In this document: positions 6,657 to 11,661 of the stretch, in pieces
Layout of the letters: each line of letters begins with the position of its first letter
Numbering within the stretch: position 1 is the stretch's first letter
Assembly (NCBI GenBank): GCA_026770585.1
Contig: MU647416.1
Span: 8,882 to 21,083 of the forward strand
Source: Baffinella frigidus
Lineage: Eukaryota > Cryptophyceae > Cryptomonadales > Baffinellaceae
Length of the DNA: 12,202 nt
Reading direction: 5' to 3'
The notes under the pieces: model-generated
What the model was told of the DNA's origin: nothing
Database searches by the model: none
What the model saw: only the letters and a program-made list of their open reading frames with translations
Program-made: the position numbers and the translations under genes

Positions 6657-6768
6657 CTGCATCAAGGGCAAAAAAACAAAAAAACCCTTGCCTGCATAAC
6701 CCCATAAGCTCCAGGAAATCAACGAAGGTTACTCATGGGTGGGGGGCAGGTGGAGGGTGGATGCTGAG

Positions 6769-7368
6769 ATGGTCAGTCGCCACAAGGCTGGTGCAGGGTC
6801 AGATCCACACGACTGCCTGCACATAGAGCACCGGTCCTTCTTCGTCACTCAAATGGAGTTGTTCGCCTCGGCACCCACCTACTACACAAAATCTGCCGCC
6901 TTCTCTTCCATACAAGACCGCATGACCCGAGACCGCTTGTTTCTGTCGCACGTCGAGTCACTGCTCGCCACCACCAAAGCCAAGACCCAAGGGACTGCGA
7001 TGGACCGCATGGACAAAGATCACGGGACTGCGATGGACCGCATGGACAAAGATCACGGGATGAACGTTCTGGAGCTCATGATCCAGTTTGCAAACGGAGT
7101 TCTGAGTCCGTCTTCACGGGAAGCATACAATTGCTTAGTGTGCCCTCTTCTGGGGCGACCGTCGGAAGACACTCGTCGGTCGACATTGGGCTTGCGGCCT
7201 GGTGGTGCGAGCGCGGCGGGCGCTGCCACGAACGCGGCGGGCGCTGCCACGAACGCGGCGGGCGCTGCCACGAACGCGGCGGGCGCTGCCACGAACGCAC
7301 CGCTGGGGTGTCATAGAGACCCTCTCCACAATCGACCTGGTCGTCCACGAGAGATCCATAGGGGATGA
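6769..7368 (+). CDS. Protein of unknown function with internal repeats; reading frame probably disturbed
   Basis: I do not recognise the family. From the ATG at 6769 (G at -3, G at +4; the frame begins at a GTG at 6739) the product is 199 residues. Residues 1-75 look like a normal soluble protein (DCLHIEHRSFF, RDRLFLSHVESLLATT). Two copies of GTAMDRMDKDH follow from a 33-base repeat, then NVLELMIQFANGVLSP. Beyond about position 7100, third-position GC falls in this frame and rises in the other two plus-strand frames, and the chain becomes an AAGAATN repeat encoded by four 21-base copies before a low-quality tail. The true protein may leave this frame near 7060-7110. An AATAAA signal at 7571 suits a 3' end beyond either possible stop (7368 or 7504). 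Confidence 0.5.
   Translation: MVSRHKAGAGSDPHDCLHIEHRSFFVTQMELFASAPTYYTKSAAFSSIQDRMTRDRLFLSHVESLLATTKAKTQGTAMDRMDKDHGTAMDRMDKDHGMNVLELMIQFANGVLSPSSREAYNCLVCPLLGRPSEDTRRSTLGLRPGGASAAGAATNAAGAATNAAGAATNAAGAATNAPLGCHRDPLHNRPGRPREIHRG
6991..7056. repeat. 33-bp direct repeat, two copies, coding
   Basis: Two perfect 33-base copies (6991-7023 and 7024-7056) encode GTAMDRMDKDH twice. Perfect identity points to a recent duplication. Confidence 0.95.
7213..7296. repeat. 21-bp tandem repeat, four copies
   Basis: Four perfect GC-rich 21-base copies beginning GCGGCGGGCGCTGCC. The unit is a multiple of three, so all frames stay open: one plus frame reads AAGAATN, another GGRCHER, the third RRALPRT. Confidence 0.95.
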
Positions 7369-7504
7369 TCTCGGGGAGGGGTGTATCTACGGGGACAGCA
7401 CACGCTATTGCACCGGCTGCTGGGGGGTGCAGCGAATGGACAGCAACAGCAAATCTAAGAACAGGGCACTACGTGCTGGCCTACTGCACCACAGGGATGT
7501 GTGA
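7297..7504 (+). pseudogene. Probable displaced C-terminal end of the 6769 gene in another frame
   Basis: After the 21-base repeats, the plus frame ending at TGA 7502-7504 has strong third-position GC bias and reads as convincing protein (GVIETLSTIDLVVHERSIGD, then CIYGDSTRYCTGCW). It has no start of its own; the open frame reaches back through the repeats to about 7139. Between about 7090 and 7210 the remaining plus frame reads best (VPSSGATVGRHSSVDIGLAA). The gene from 6769 would thus need two frame changes to include all three segments. This suggests indels in repeat DNA, decay, or splicing. Confidence 0.4.
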
Positions 7505-7570
7505 TATGGGATATGTGAAGAGTGACAGGGAACGGTTGCAGAGTAGCAGACTGGTATGTCATGTGTAATG

Positions 7571-7576
7571 AATAAA
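7571..7576 (+). terminator. Poly(A) signal AATAAA for the 6769 gene
   Basis: AATAAA on the plus strand lies 66 bases after the TGA at 7502-7504 and 203 bases after the TGA at 7366-7368. The shorter distance to 7504 slightly favours the view that the native stop is at 7504. Confidence 0.55.
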
Positions 7577-7618
7577 ACGCTTTACACACACGCCGTGTAC
7601 ACCACCACCAGCAAACGT

Positions 7619-7666
7619 CCACCACCCACTCCACCACCCACTCCACCACCCACTCCACCACCCACT
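7619..7666. repeat. 12-bp tandem repeat, four copies, between convergent genes
   Basis: Four perfect copies of CCACCACCCACT lie between the 3' ends of the plus-strand gene and the minus-strand acidic protein gene. The strand is strongly C-rich (no G for more than 48 bases). Confidence 0.95.
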
Positions 7667-7697
7667 CCACACTGCTTGGTGGTTTGGACGGTGGTGA

Positions 7698-8267
7698 CTA
7701 CTGCGACTCATCTCCCGGCGAATACGACGACCCCTCCTCGTCCTCGTCCCCATCCCCATCCTCGTCCTCGTCTTCGTCCTCGTCTTCGTCCTCGACCTCG
7801 TCTTCGATGTCTGCCTCGTCGATGGTGAGACAGAGCTCTTGGTAGACCTTGGTCGCCTTCAACCTTGTTTCCTCAATGGTATCGATCAAGCGGAAAAAAT
7901 GCTCTTGGAAATCTTTGCGGAGACCACGGACCTGTACATCAAAAAGTTCGAATTCCTCTTGGACGATTTCAAGACATTTCACCAACTCCTTGTTACCATC
8001 ATCGAACTCCTTCTCCTTCGACTCTACTCTCTCCTTCATTTCTTTGATCCACGCCTCCCCTTTGGACATCGCCTCGTTCATAGAATTCGGGACATACTCT
8101 ACAGCATGGGCCTCGTCTGACTCTTCAGCGGCCTTCTTAGCCATCTTCAGCGGCCGACTCGGAACCGGTAATATCCCGGGGCTCATCCTTTCGTCACCGG
8201 GCTCATCGCACAGCCCGTCAAGGCTGTGGGCGCTGCTCGTAGCAGTCGCTGCCAAGCGTGCCAACAT
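7698..8267 (-). CDS. Acidic coiled-coil protein, function unknown
   Basis: The 189-residue product starts at the ATG at 8267. Residues 1-41 are Ala/Ser/Pro rich; Met42 (MAKKAAEESDE) is an alternative start. Residues about 62-150 are helical and charged with spaced hydrophobics, typical of a coiled coil (for example MKERVESKEKEFDDGNKELV and RLIDTIEETRLKATKVYQEL). Residues 151-178 form an almost pure Asp/Glu tail encoded by an imperfect CTCGTC/TTCGTC repeat at about 7735-7809. Acidic tails of this kind occur in histone-binding and DNA-mimic proteins, but no family is recognised. The upstream 194 bases hold two GTCACGTG boxes and a weak CATAAA element but no other gene. Confidence 0.7.
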   Translation of the reverse strand: MLARLAATATSSAHSLDGLCDEPGDERMSPGILPVPSRPLKMAKKAAEESDEAHAVEYVPNSMNEAMSKGEAWIKEMKERVESKEKEFDDGNKELVKCLEIVQEEFELFDVQVRGLRKDFQEHFFRLIDTIEETRLKATKVYQELCLTIDEADIEDEVEDEDEDEDEDEDGDGDEDEEGSSYSPGDESQ

Positions 8268-8324
8268 TTTCCTTTGGTGACGTACATGAGTCCACTGGTG
8301 CTCAGACTGGGTTTATGGCGTAGA

Positions 8325-8332
8325 GTCACGTG
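8325..8332. promoter_or_regulatory. GTCACGTG box, first copy
   Basis: GTCACGTG, containing the CACGTG palindrome bound by many bHLH and bZIP proteins, lies about 60 bases upstream of the acidic-protein ATG. The same octamer recurs at 8392 and, on the other strand, at 11396. Confidence 0.35.
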
Positions 8333-8391
8333 TCATTGTAAACCACCATTACTGATTACTGATTCCATAATTACTCAACCTTGACACTACG

Positions 8392-8399
8392 GTCACGTG
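8392..8399. promoter_or_regulatory. GTCACGTG box, second copy
   Basis: Second copy of GTCACGTG, 67 bases from the first and in the same orientation, in the gap between the two minus-strand genes ending at 8462 and starting at 8267. Confidence 0.35.
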
Positions 8400-8461
8400 C
8401 CAAACTATGCGCAACGCATTTGAAATAACGAAATTTGAGGTCTCGGGGTCAACACTCTCAC

Positions 8462-9031
8462 TCAATTGTCCATTGCCGCCTGATTGTACATGAGTTTTTC
8501 TTCGCCGAGTTTGTAGACACCCGCGACCTGATTACACAACGTGAGATAAACACGCATCGCTTGTGGGTTAACATTGCGCTCACCAGTCTCGACATCCTGT
8601 ACAATACAGCACTTGGCCACCTCCTTTTGCATATGTGTCATTGCTTGCAACTGCAGTGCCATTTTGATTCGGGGGTGGAGCATGTGCTCAGTGATGTGAC
8701 ACCGGAGACAAGAACCAACGTCTTCCCCGGTCACCTTGTTGAGTAGGAACGCGCTCTGTCTGACGAGCGAGTCGAGTGACATGTGTGCTATACCGTCCAG
8801 TATAAACTTCACCACAATTTCTACCCTTGCATTGCCCTGATATGTGCATAGATAGCATGATTTGCTAGCATCTTTATTCTTGCCCCCACAGTGAGGGGTC
8901 GGTGACTCCGGTGCATCCTCGAGATCAACGTCATCGTCCGACGTTATCATGGGAGACCTCATGCCTCTGATGGGACTAAGGTTGCACGGGGTGGCATTGC
9001 TGTCACGCATATCATCTTCTGTCAACTCCAT
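8462..9031 (-). CDS. Putative zinc-binding Cys/His protein, function unknown
   Basis: The 189-residue protein starts at ATG 9031 with a TATA sequence just upstream. Residues 1-50 are acidic, Ser/Pro rich and probably disordered (SDDDVDLEDAPESPTP). A conserved-looking core follows: CYLC at 59-62, a helix (VEIVVKFILDGIAHMSLDSL), CLRCH at 108-112, then EHMLHPRIKMALQL (115-128) with His112, His116 and His119, a helix to about 140, DVETGERNV, and a last helix (AMRVYLTLCNQVAGVYKL). Cys59, Cys62 and the CxxCH/His group could bind zinc. The pattern reminds me of a small Cys/His protein of eukaryotic large DNA viruses, but I cannot name the family. It is probably regulatory or virion-associated; function is not assigned. 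Confidence 0.7.
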   Translation of the reverse strand: MELTEDDMRDSNATPCNLSPIRGMRSPMITSDDDVDLEDAPESPTPHCGGKNKDASKSCYLCTYQGNARVEIVVKFILDGIAHMSLDSLVRQSAFLLNKVTGEDVGSCLRCHITEHMLHPRIKMALQLQAMTHMQKEVAKCCIVQDVETGERNVNPQAMRVYLTLCNQVAGVYKLGEEKLMYNQAAMDN

Positions 9032-9059
9032 TAATATGTTTATTGGCCGTGAAACTTAG

Positions 9060-9066
9060 TTATATA
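9060..9066 (-). promoter_or_regulatory. TATA box TATATAA for the Cys/His gene
   Basis: The minus strand reads GTATATAAC about 30 bases before the ATG at 9031, implying a very short leader. The same A/T run reads TATATAC on the plus strand and could also help the plus-strand gene at 9236. Confidence 0.55.
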
Positions 9067-9103
9067 CGTTACGTACTTGATATGCATTTAAACCAGACCG
9101 GTG

Positions 9104-9145
9104 TGAAGAAAAAACTAAAACGACTAGTGGTGAAGAAAAAACTAA
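9104..9145. repeat. 15-bp direct repeat between divergent genes
   Basis: TGAAGAAAAAACTAA occurs at 9104-9118 and 9131-9145, 27 bases apart, with similar flanks (CGACTAG and CGTCTAG). It lies between the divergent genes at 9031 and 9236, so it may be a shared control element. Confidence 0.75.
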
Positions 9146-9235
9146 CCGTCTAGAAGCAACACAATATGGCCGCACCCCCCCTCTCTCTTGAAACACTGCA
9201 TACACCTTTAGGTCCTTCACCCTGCTATCGTCAAT

Positions 9236-9952
9236 ATGATCAAAGAACCCACTCTGCAACAGCCACAAATAGAATTTGTTCAAAAATTTCTACGACCGGA
9301 GCAGCTGCAGCGAATGCTCATCTACTTCAGCAAGATGAGACCTACAGACCCACACGCACAGCACGGCTTCACAGACGTCATTGTACGGCTGATTAACGAC
9401 CCACTCGGTATCGTTTTTGGGCAGCATGGTGTCTATCTCTTTTCAAACTACCTTCTCGTGTATCCATACAACGAGCTCGATGAGGCACAGATTGCGTACA
9501 TCACACACTTTCTCCGCATGCACGCCAGGAATCTCCCCGATCCTGAGACACCTTTGTGCCCAGAAAAGGCCTCGACGAGACGTTCGGTGCCCAGCATGAA
9601 GATCGACGCCCGCGTTACGAAGCAGATGGGTGGGGGGTACACGGTTCGTCCCGTTCAGCTCACCAACATCCGACTCGAGGCGTTTGACGTGCTCACTGCG
9701 CTCGTGCGTGGTATAATGTGCGGGTCGCAGAATCACGAAATGAAGTACCGGCAGCACGCCGTCAACCTTCAACTGCAGCGCATCCTGACACGTATTGTCG
9801 TTTCGCGTGCGCAGCTGCAAAGCATCAACGCCGAGATCGAAGCGTGCATGGAGAAGCAGAGACAGCAAGAGTCACATGCAGCGCCTTTCACCACCGGGGC
9901 CGTGGAGACGGGGGTTGGTGGTGTTTCAGATGCAATGGTGGAGTGCGTCTAG
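9236..9952 (+). CDS. Conserved-looking protein of unknown function
   Basis: I do not recognise this 238-residue protein. It reads as a well-formed soluble, mainly helical protein: a first domain (about 1-95) with FVQKFLRPEQLQRMLIYFSK, an aromatic/hydrophobic patch (GIVFGQHGVYLFSNYLLVYP) and DEAQIAYITHFLRMHARNL; a linker with basic residues and a GGGY turn near 131-135; and a second helical part (about 140-215) ending in a probable coiled coil. The tail is Gly/Thr/Ala rich. The start at 9236 is fixed by an in-frame TAG at 9209-9211. A strong-context ATG in another frame at 9166 opens a 76-codon frame that overlaps this gene and would act as an upstream open frame. An AATAAA signal lies 227 bases after the stop. 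Confidence 0.7.
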   Translation: MIKEPTLQQPQIEFVQKFLRPEQLQRMLIYFSKMRPTDPHAQHGFTDVIVRLINDPLGIVFGQHGVYLFSNYLLVYPYNELDEAQIAYITHFLRMHARNLPDPETPLCPEKASTRRSVPSMKIDARVTKQMGGGYTVRPVQLTNIRLEAFDVLTALVRGIMCGSQNHEMKYRQHAVNLQLQRILTRIVVSRAQLQSINAEIEACMEKQRQQESHAAPFTTGAVETGVGGVSDAMVECV

Positions 9953-9994
9953 GTAGGTAGCGGGGTAGGTGGCTTGGTATGTAGAGAAGCAAAA

Positions 9995-10032
9995 ATCGTG
10001 CAGACGCAGTGGGAACAATCGTGCAGACGCAG
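9995..10032. repeat. 15-bp direct repeat, two copies
   Basis: ATCGTGCAGACGCAG occurs at 9995-10009 and 10018-10032, just after the stop of the 9236 gene and before a strong hairpin, probably in its 3' untranslated region. Confidence 0.85.
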
Positions 10033-10054
10033 AGGGCACCCTGCCGCAGACTGG

Positions 10055-10085
10055 GCCCACCCATTCTGCCGCAGAATGGGTGGGC
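10055..10085. other. Perfect hairpin, 14-bp arms, 3-base loop
   Basis: GCCCACCCATTCTG (10055-10068) and CAGAATGGGTGGGC (10072-10085) are perfect reverse complements around CCG. The stem is GC-rich and should be very stable in RNA. It lies about 105 bases after the stop of the 9236 gene and its right arm runs straight into the 11-base tandem array. Confidence 0.95.
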
Positions 10086-10144
10086 ATGGGATGGGCATGG
10101 GATGGGCATGGGATGGGCATGGGATGGGCATGGGATGGGCATGG
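10082..10144. repeat. 11-bp tandem repeat, 5.7 copies
   Basis: Five perfect copies of GGGCATGGGAT and a partial sixth. The unit is not a multiple of three, so it is not built for coding. Its G-triplets are spaced closely enough to allow G-quadruplex folding on the plus strand. It shares its first bases with the right arm of the preceding hairpin. Confidence 0.95.
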
Positions 10145-10178
10145 AAAACAGATGATTGTATGCGTCATTTACTGAATT

Positions 10179-10184
10179 AATAAA
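10179..10184 (+). terminator. Poly(A) signal AATAAA for the 9236 gene
   Basis: AATAAA follows the hairpin and the 11-base array in the orientation of the 9236 gene and before the convergent small gene ending at 10203. Confidence 0.6.
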
Positions 10185-10202
10185 TAACAACACCCGTCAC
10201 AC

Positions 10203-10358
10203 TCATGCCTCGCCCGAGAAATGGGTCTGGCATTTTTGGAGATACTCTTGCAGATCGTCTTGCACCTTCTTGAACACGCCCTCTTCGACCAACGTGTACT
10301 TAGGTTCAAAGGCCGTCATTCTCGGCACGCCCGTGTACTGCCCAGGCTGCGCTGGCAT
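10203..10358 (-). CDS. Small protein of 51 residues, function unknown
   Basis: A short minus-strand frame starts at ATG 10358 and ends at TGA 10203-10205. It has high third-position GC and a natural composition: a Pro/Gln/Gly N-terminus (MPAQPGQYTGVP), then TAFEPKYTLVEEG and a charged helix (VFKKVQDDLQEYLQKC). A TATA element in the palindrome CTTATAAG sits 34-40 bases upstream of the ATG. The eleven codons before the ATG also look coding (DILKPLNFTQP) until an in-frame TAA at 10392-10394, so either the start lies upstream at a non-ATG codon or the piece is the last exon or a remnant of a longer gene. I do not recognise it. Confidence 0.5.
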   Translation of the reverse strand: MPAQPGQYTGVPRMTAFEPKYTLVEEGVFKKVQDDLQEYLQKCQTHFSGEA

Positions 10359-10390
10359 CGGCTGTGTGAAGTTGAGCGGCTTGAGGATGT

Positions 10391-10398
10391 CTTATAAG
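10391..10398 (-). promoter_or_regulatory. Palindromic TATA element CTTATAAG
   Basis: CTTATAAG lies 33-40 bases upstream of the ATG of the small gene at 10358, a suitable distance for a TATA box with a very short leader. Confidence 0.45.
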
Positions 10399-10521
10399 TG
10401 GTAGTGGCCACCTGCACCGTTTGTTTTTTCGAGTTTAGGGGTTGAGTTCTGTAGGTGAGTTCTGTAGGAAGAAATCCCAAGTGCCTCAAGTCACTTTGCA
10501 ACCCAACCCATTTGTAGGTGA

Positions 10522-10590
10522 GTTCTGTAGGTGGGTTCAGGGTTGTTCTGTAGGTGGGTTCAGGGTTGTTCTGTAGGCGGGTTCAGGGTT
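10522..10590. repeat. 23-bp tandem repeat, three copies, touching a stop codon
   Basis: Three copies (10522-10544, 10545-10567, 10568-10590), the last with one change, contain GTTCTGTAGGTGGG and TTCAGGGTT. The array ends exactly one base before the stop codon of the Ala-rich protein gene (10591-10593). Looser copies of GTTCTGTAGG occur at about 10446 and 10458. The rest of 10359-10521 shows nothing beyond the CTTATAAG element. Confidence 0.95.
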
Positions 10591-11373
10591 CTAAATATAT
10601 CGGTATGTTGGACCTGGGAGGAAGGCTCGGAACCGCTGGATGCAGTCGACATGTTCCACGTCCTCGTGCACGTTCACGATGAGCAGCTTCTGCAGGTTCA
10701 TGATGCGCGTACGGCGCTGATTCTCCGGGTGGTCTTCGTCTTCGGGGACATCGAAGCAGTCGAGGATCTTCTCAAGTGTCGGAATGATCACACCGTTGTC
10801 GTCCGTGTACTTCTTGAGGAACTTGACGGTGGCCGTATCTTTCGCTTCTTGGTCACTTGCGTTCACAACGGCGTCGAACTCCTCCTCGAGCGTCTCGGTG
10901 TCCTGTAGAACCTTCTTGAAGTTCTTGGAAGACTCTCCAGCTTTTTTGACATCTTGGCAACCGGTCCGCGCAACTTCGCAAGCGTACTGTGCAGCGTCCA
11001 AAGAGGTCTGCGCAGCTGCCTGAGCTGTGGAAACGAGCTGCGCGGCTGATTCTTGGGAAGACTCCACACCTGGTTTCACATCGAGGAGCGCGGTCTGCGC
11101 AACTTCGGAAGCGAGCCGCGCAGCTTTTGCAGCTGCCTCGGATTTCTCTGTTGTGGTCCAAGTGAATCGCGCAGATTTTTCGGCTTTTCCCCAACACACC
11201 TCGGAATGGTGCAGAAGATTTTTTGCCTTGGCGTAACCGGCTGTGATCAGCTTAGCGGGTTCGCAAGCTGGGGGCCACCATGCTGGTGCATCGAACGTCA
11301 TCTTGTCGGAGGTCGCAAGCGCATCCCGTTTGGAGTCTGAACGCTTGCGCTTGGCGTCAACACCACCGCTCAT
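10591..11373 (-). CDS. Ala-rich coiled-coil protein with basic N-terminus, function unknown
   Basis: The 260-residue product starts at ATG 11373 (A at -3); the open frame begins with a GTG seven codons earlier. Near the N-terminus AKRKRSDSKR (7-16) resembles a nuclear localisation signal. Residues about 75-150 are very rich in Ala, Ser, Lys and Glu and contain an internal duplication: ASEVAQTALLDVKPGVESSQ (88-107) matches ACEVARTGCQDVKKAGESSK (131-150) at about half of its positions. The C-terminal part (about 150-240) is charged and helical with ILDCFDVPEDEDHPE and a last helix LQKLLIVNVHEDVEHV. It could be a rod-like structural or DNA-associated protein. A TATAAAAG box lies 74 bases upstream, and a CACGTGAC box lies between it and the ATG. 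The family is not recognised. Confidence 0.7.
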   Translation of the reverse strand: MSGGVDAKRKRSDSKRDALATSDKMTFDAPAWWPPACEPAKLITAGYAKAKNLLHHSEVCWGKAEKSARFTWTTTEKSEAAAKAARLASEVAQTALLDVKPGVESSQESAAQLVSTAQAAAQTSLDAAQYACEVARTGCQDVKKAGESSKNFKKVLQDTETLEEEFDAVVNASDQEAKDTATVKFLKKYTDDNGVIIPTLEKILDCFDVPEDEDHPENQRRTRIMNLQKLLIVNVHEDVEHVDCIQRFRAFLPGPTYRYI

Positions 11374-11395
11374 GCTGATTTCGTATGCTCTCACG

Positions 11396-11403
11396 CACGT
11401 GAC
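11396..11403 (-). promoter_or_regulatory. GTCACGTG box, third copy
   Basis: CACGTGAC on the plus strand is GTCACGTG on the minus strand. It lies 23 bases before the ATG of the Ala-rich protein gene, downstream of its TATA box, so probably near or within the leader. Confidence 0.35.
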
Positions 11404-11446
11404 TGTGTTATTTGGACGCGACTGGTACCAAAGTTACAATGCATCC

Positions 11447-11454
11447 CTTTTATA
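11447..11454 (-). promoter_or_regulatory. TATA box TATAAAAG of the Ala-rich protein gene
   Basis: The minus strand reads TACATATAAAAGGG, a near-perfect eukaryotic TATA box, 74 bases upstream of the ATG at 11373. A start site near 11420 would give a leader of about 45-50 bases with no other ATG. Confidence 0.7.
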
Positions 11455-11525
11455 TGTACAATCAAAAGTGGTCGTGGGAGAAAGAAGGTCGTCGAAGTCA
11501 TCGATTCTATTTGGAGTGAAAATAT

Positions 11526-11598
11526 GTTGACTGGAAATAATTTTGAAAAAAAGTTGACTGGAAATAATTTTGAAAAAATGTTGACTGGAAATAATTTT
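11526..11598. repeat. 27-bp tandem repeat, 2.7 copies
   Basis: Copies start at 11526, 11553 and 11580 with GTTGACTGGAAATAATTTT; the first two continue with a run of A and the third diverges. Flanking sequences TTCTATTTGGAGTGAAAA and TTCTATTTCGGGTGAAAA before and after the array are also related, so a larger duplicated block is likely. It lies between the divergent Ala-rich and zinc-finger genes. Confidence 0.9.
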
Positions 11599-11661
11599 CT
11601 GGTGATTTTTGGTTCTATTTCGGGTGAAAAAAGCATCTCGATTCGTGAGAAAAGCGTGATC

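Noticed and set aside
9166-9396. Plus-strand frame of 76 codons with strong-context ATG at 9166
   Set aside because: It overlaps the better 238-residue frame and has a random-looking composition; at most an upstream open frame.
10522-10590. Telomere-like repeats (GGGTTCAGGGTT resembles plant telomere sequence)
   Set aside because: The unit is 23 bases, only part of it resembles a telomere motif, and the array is internal and short.
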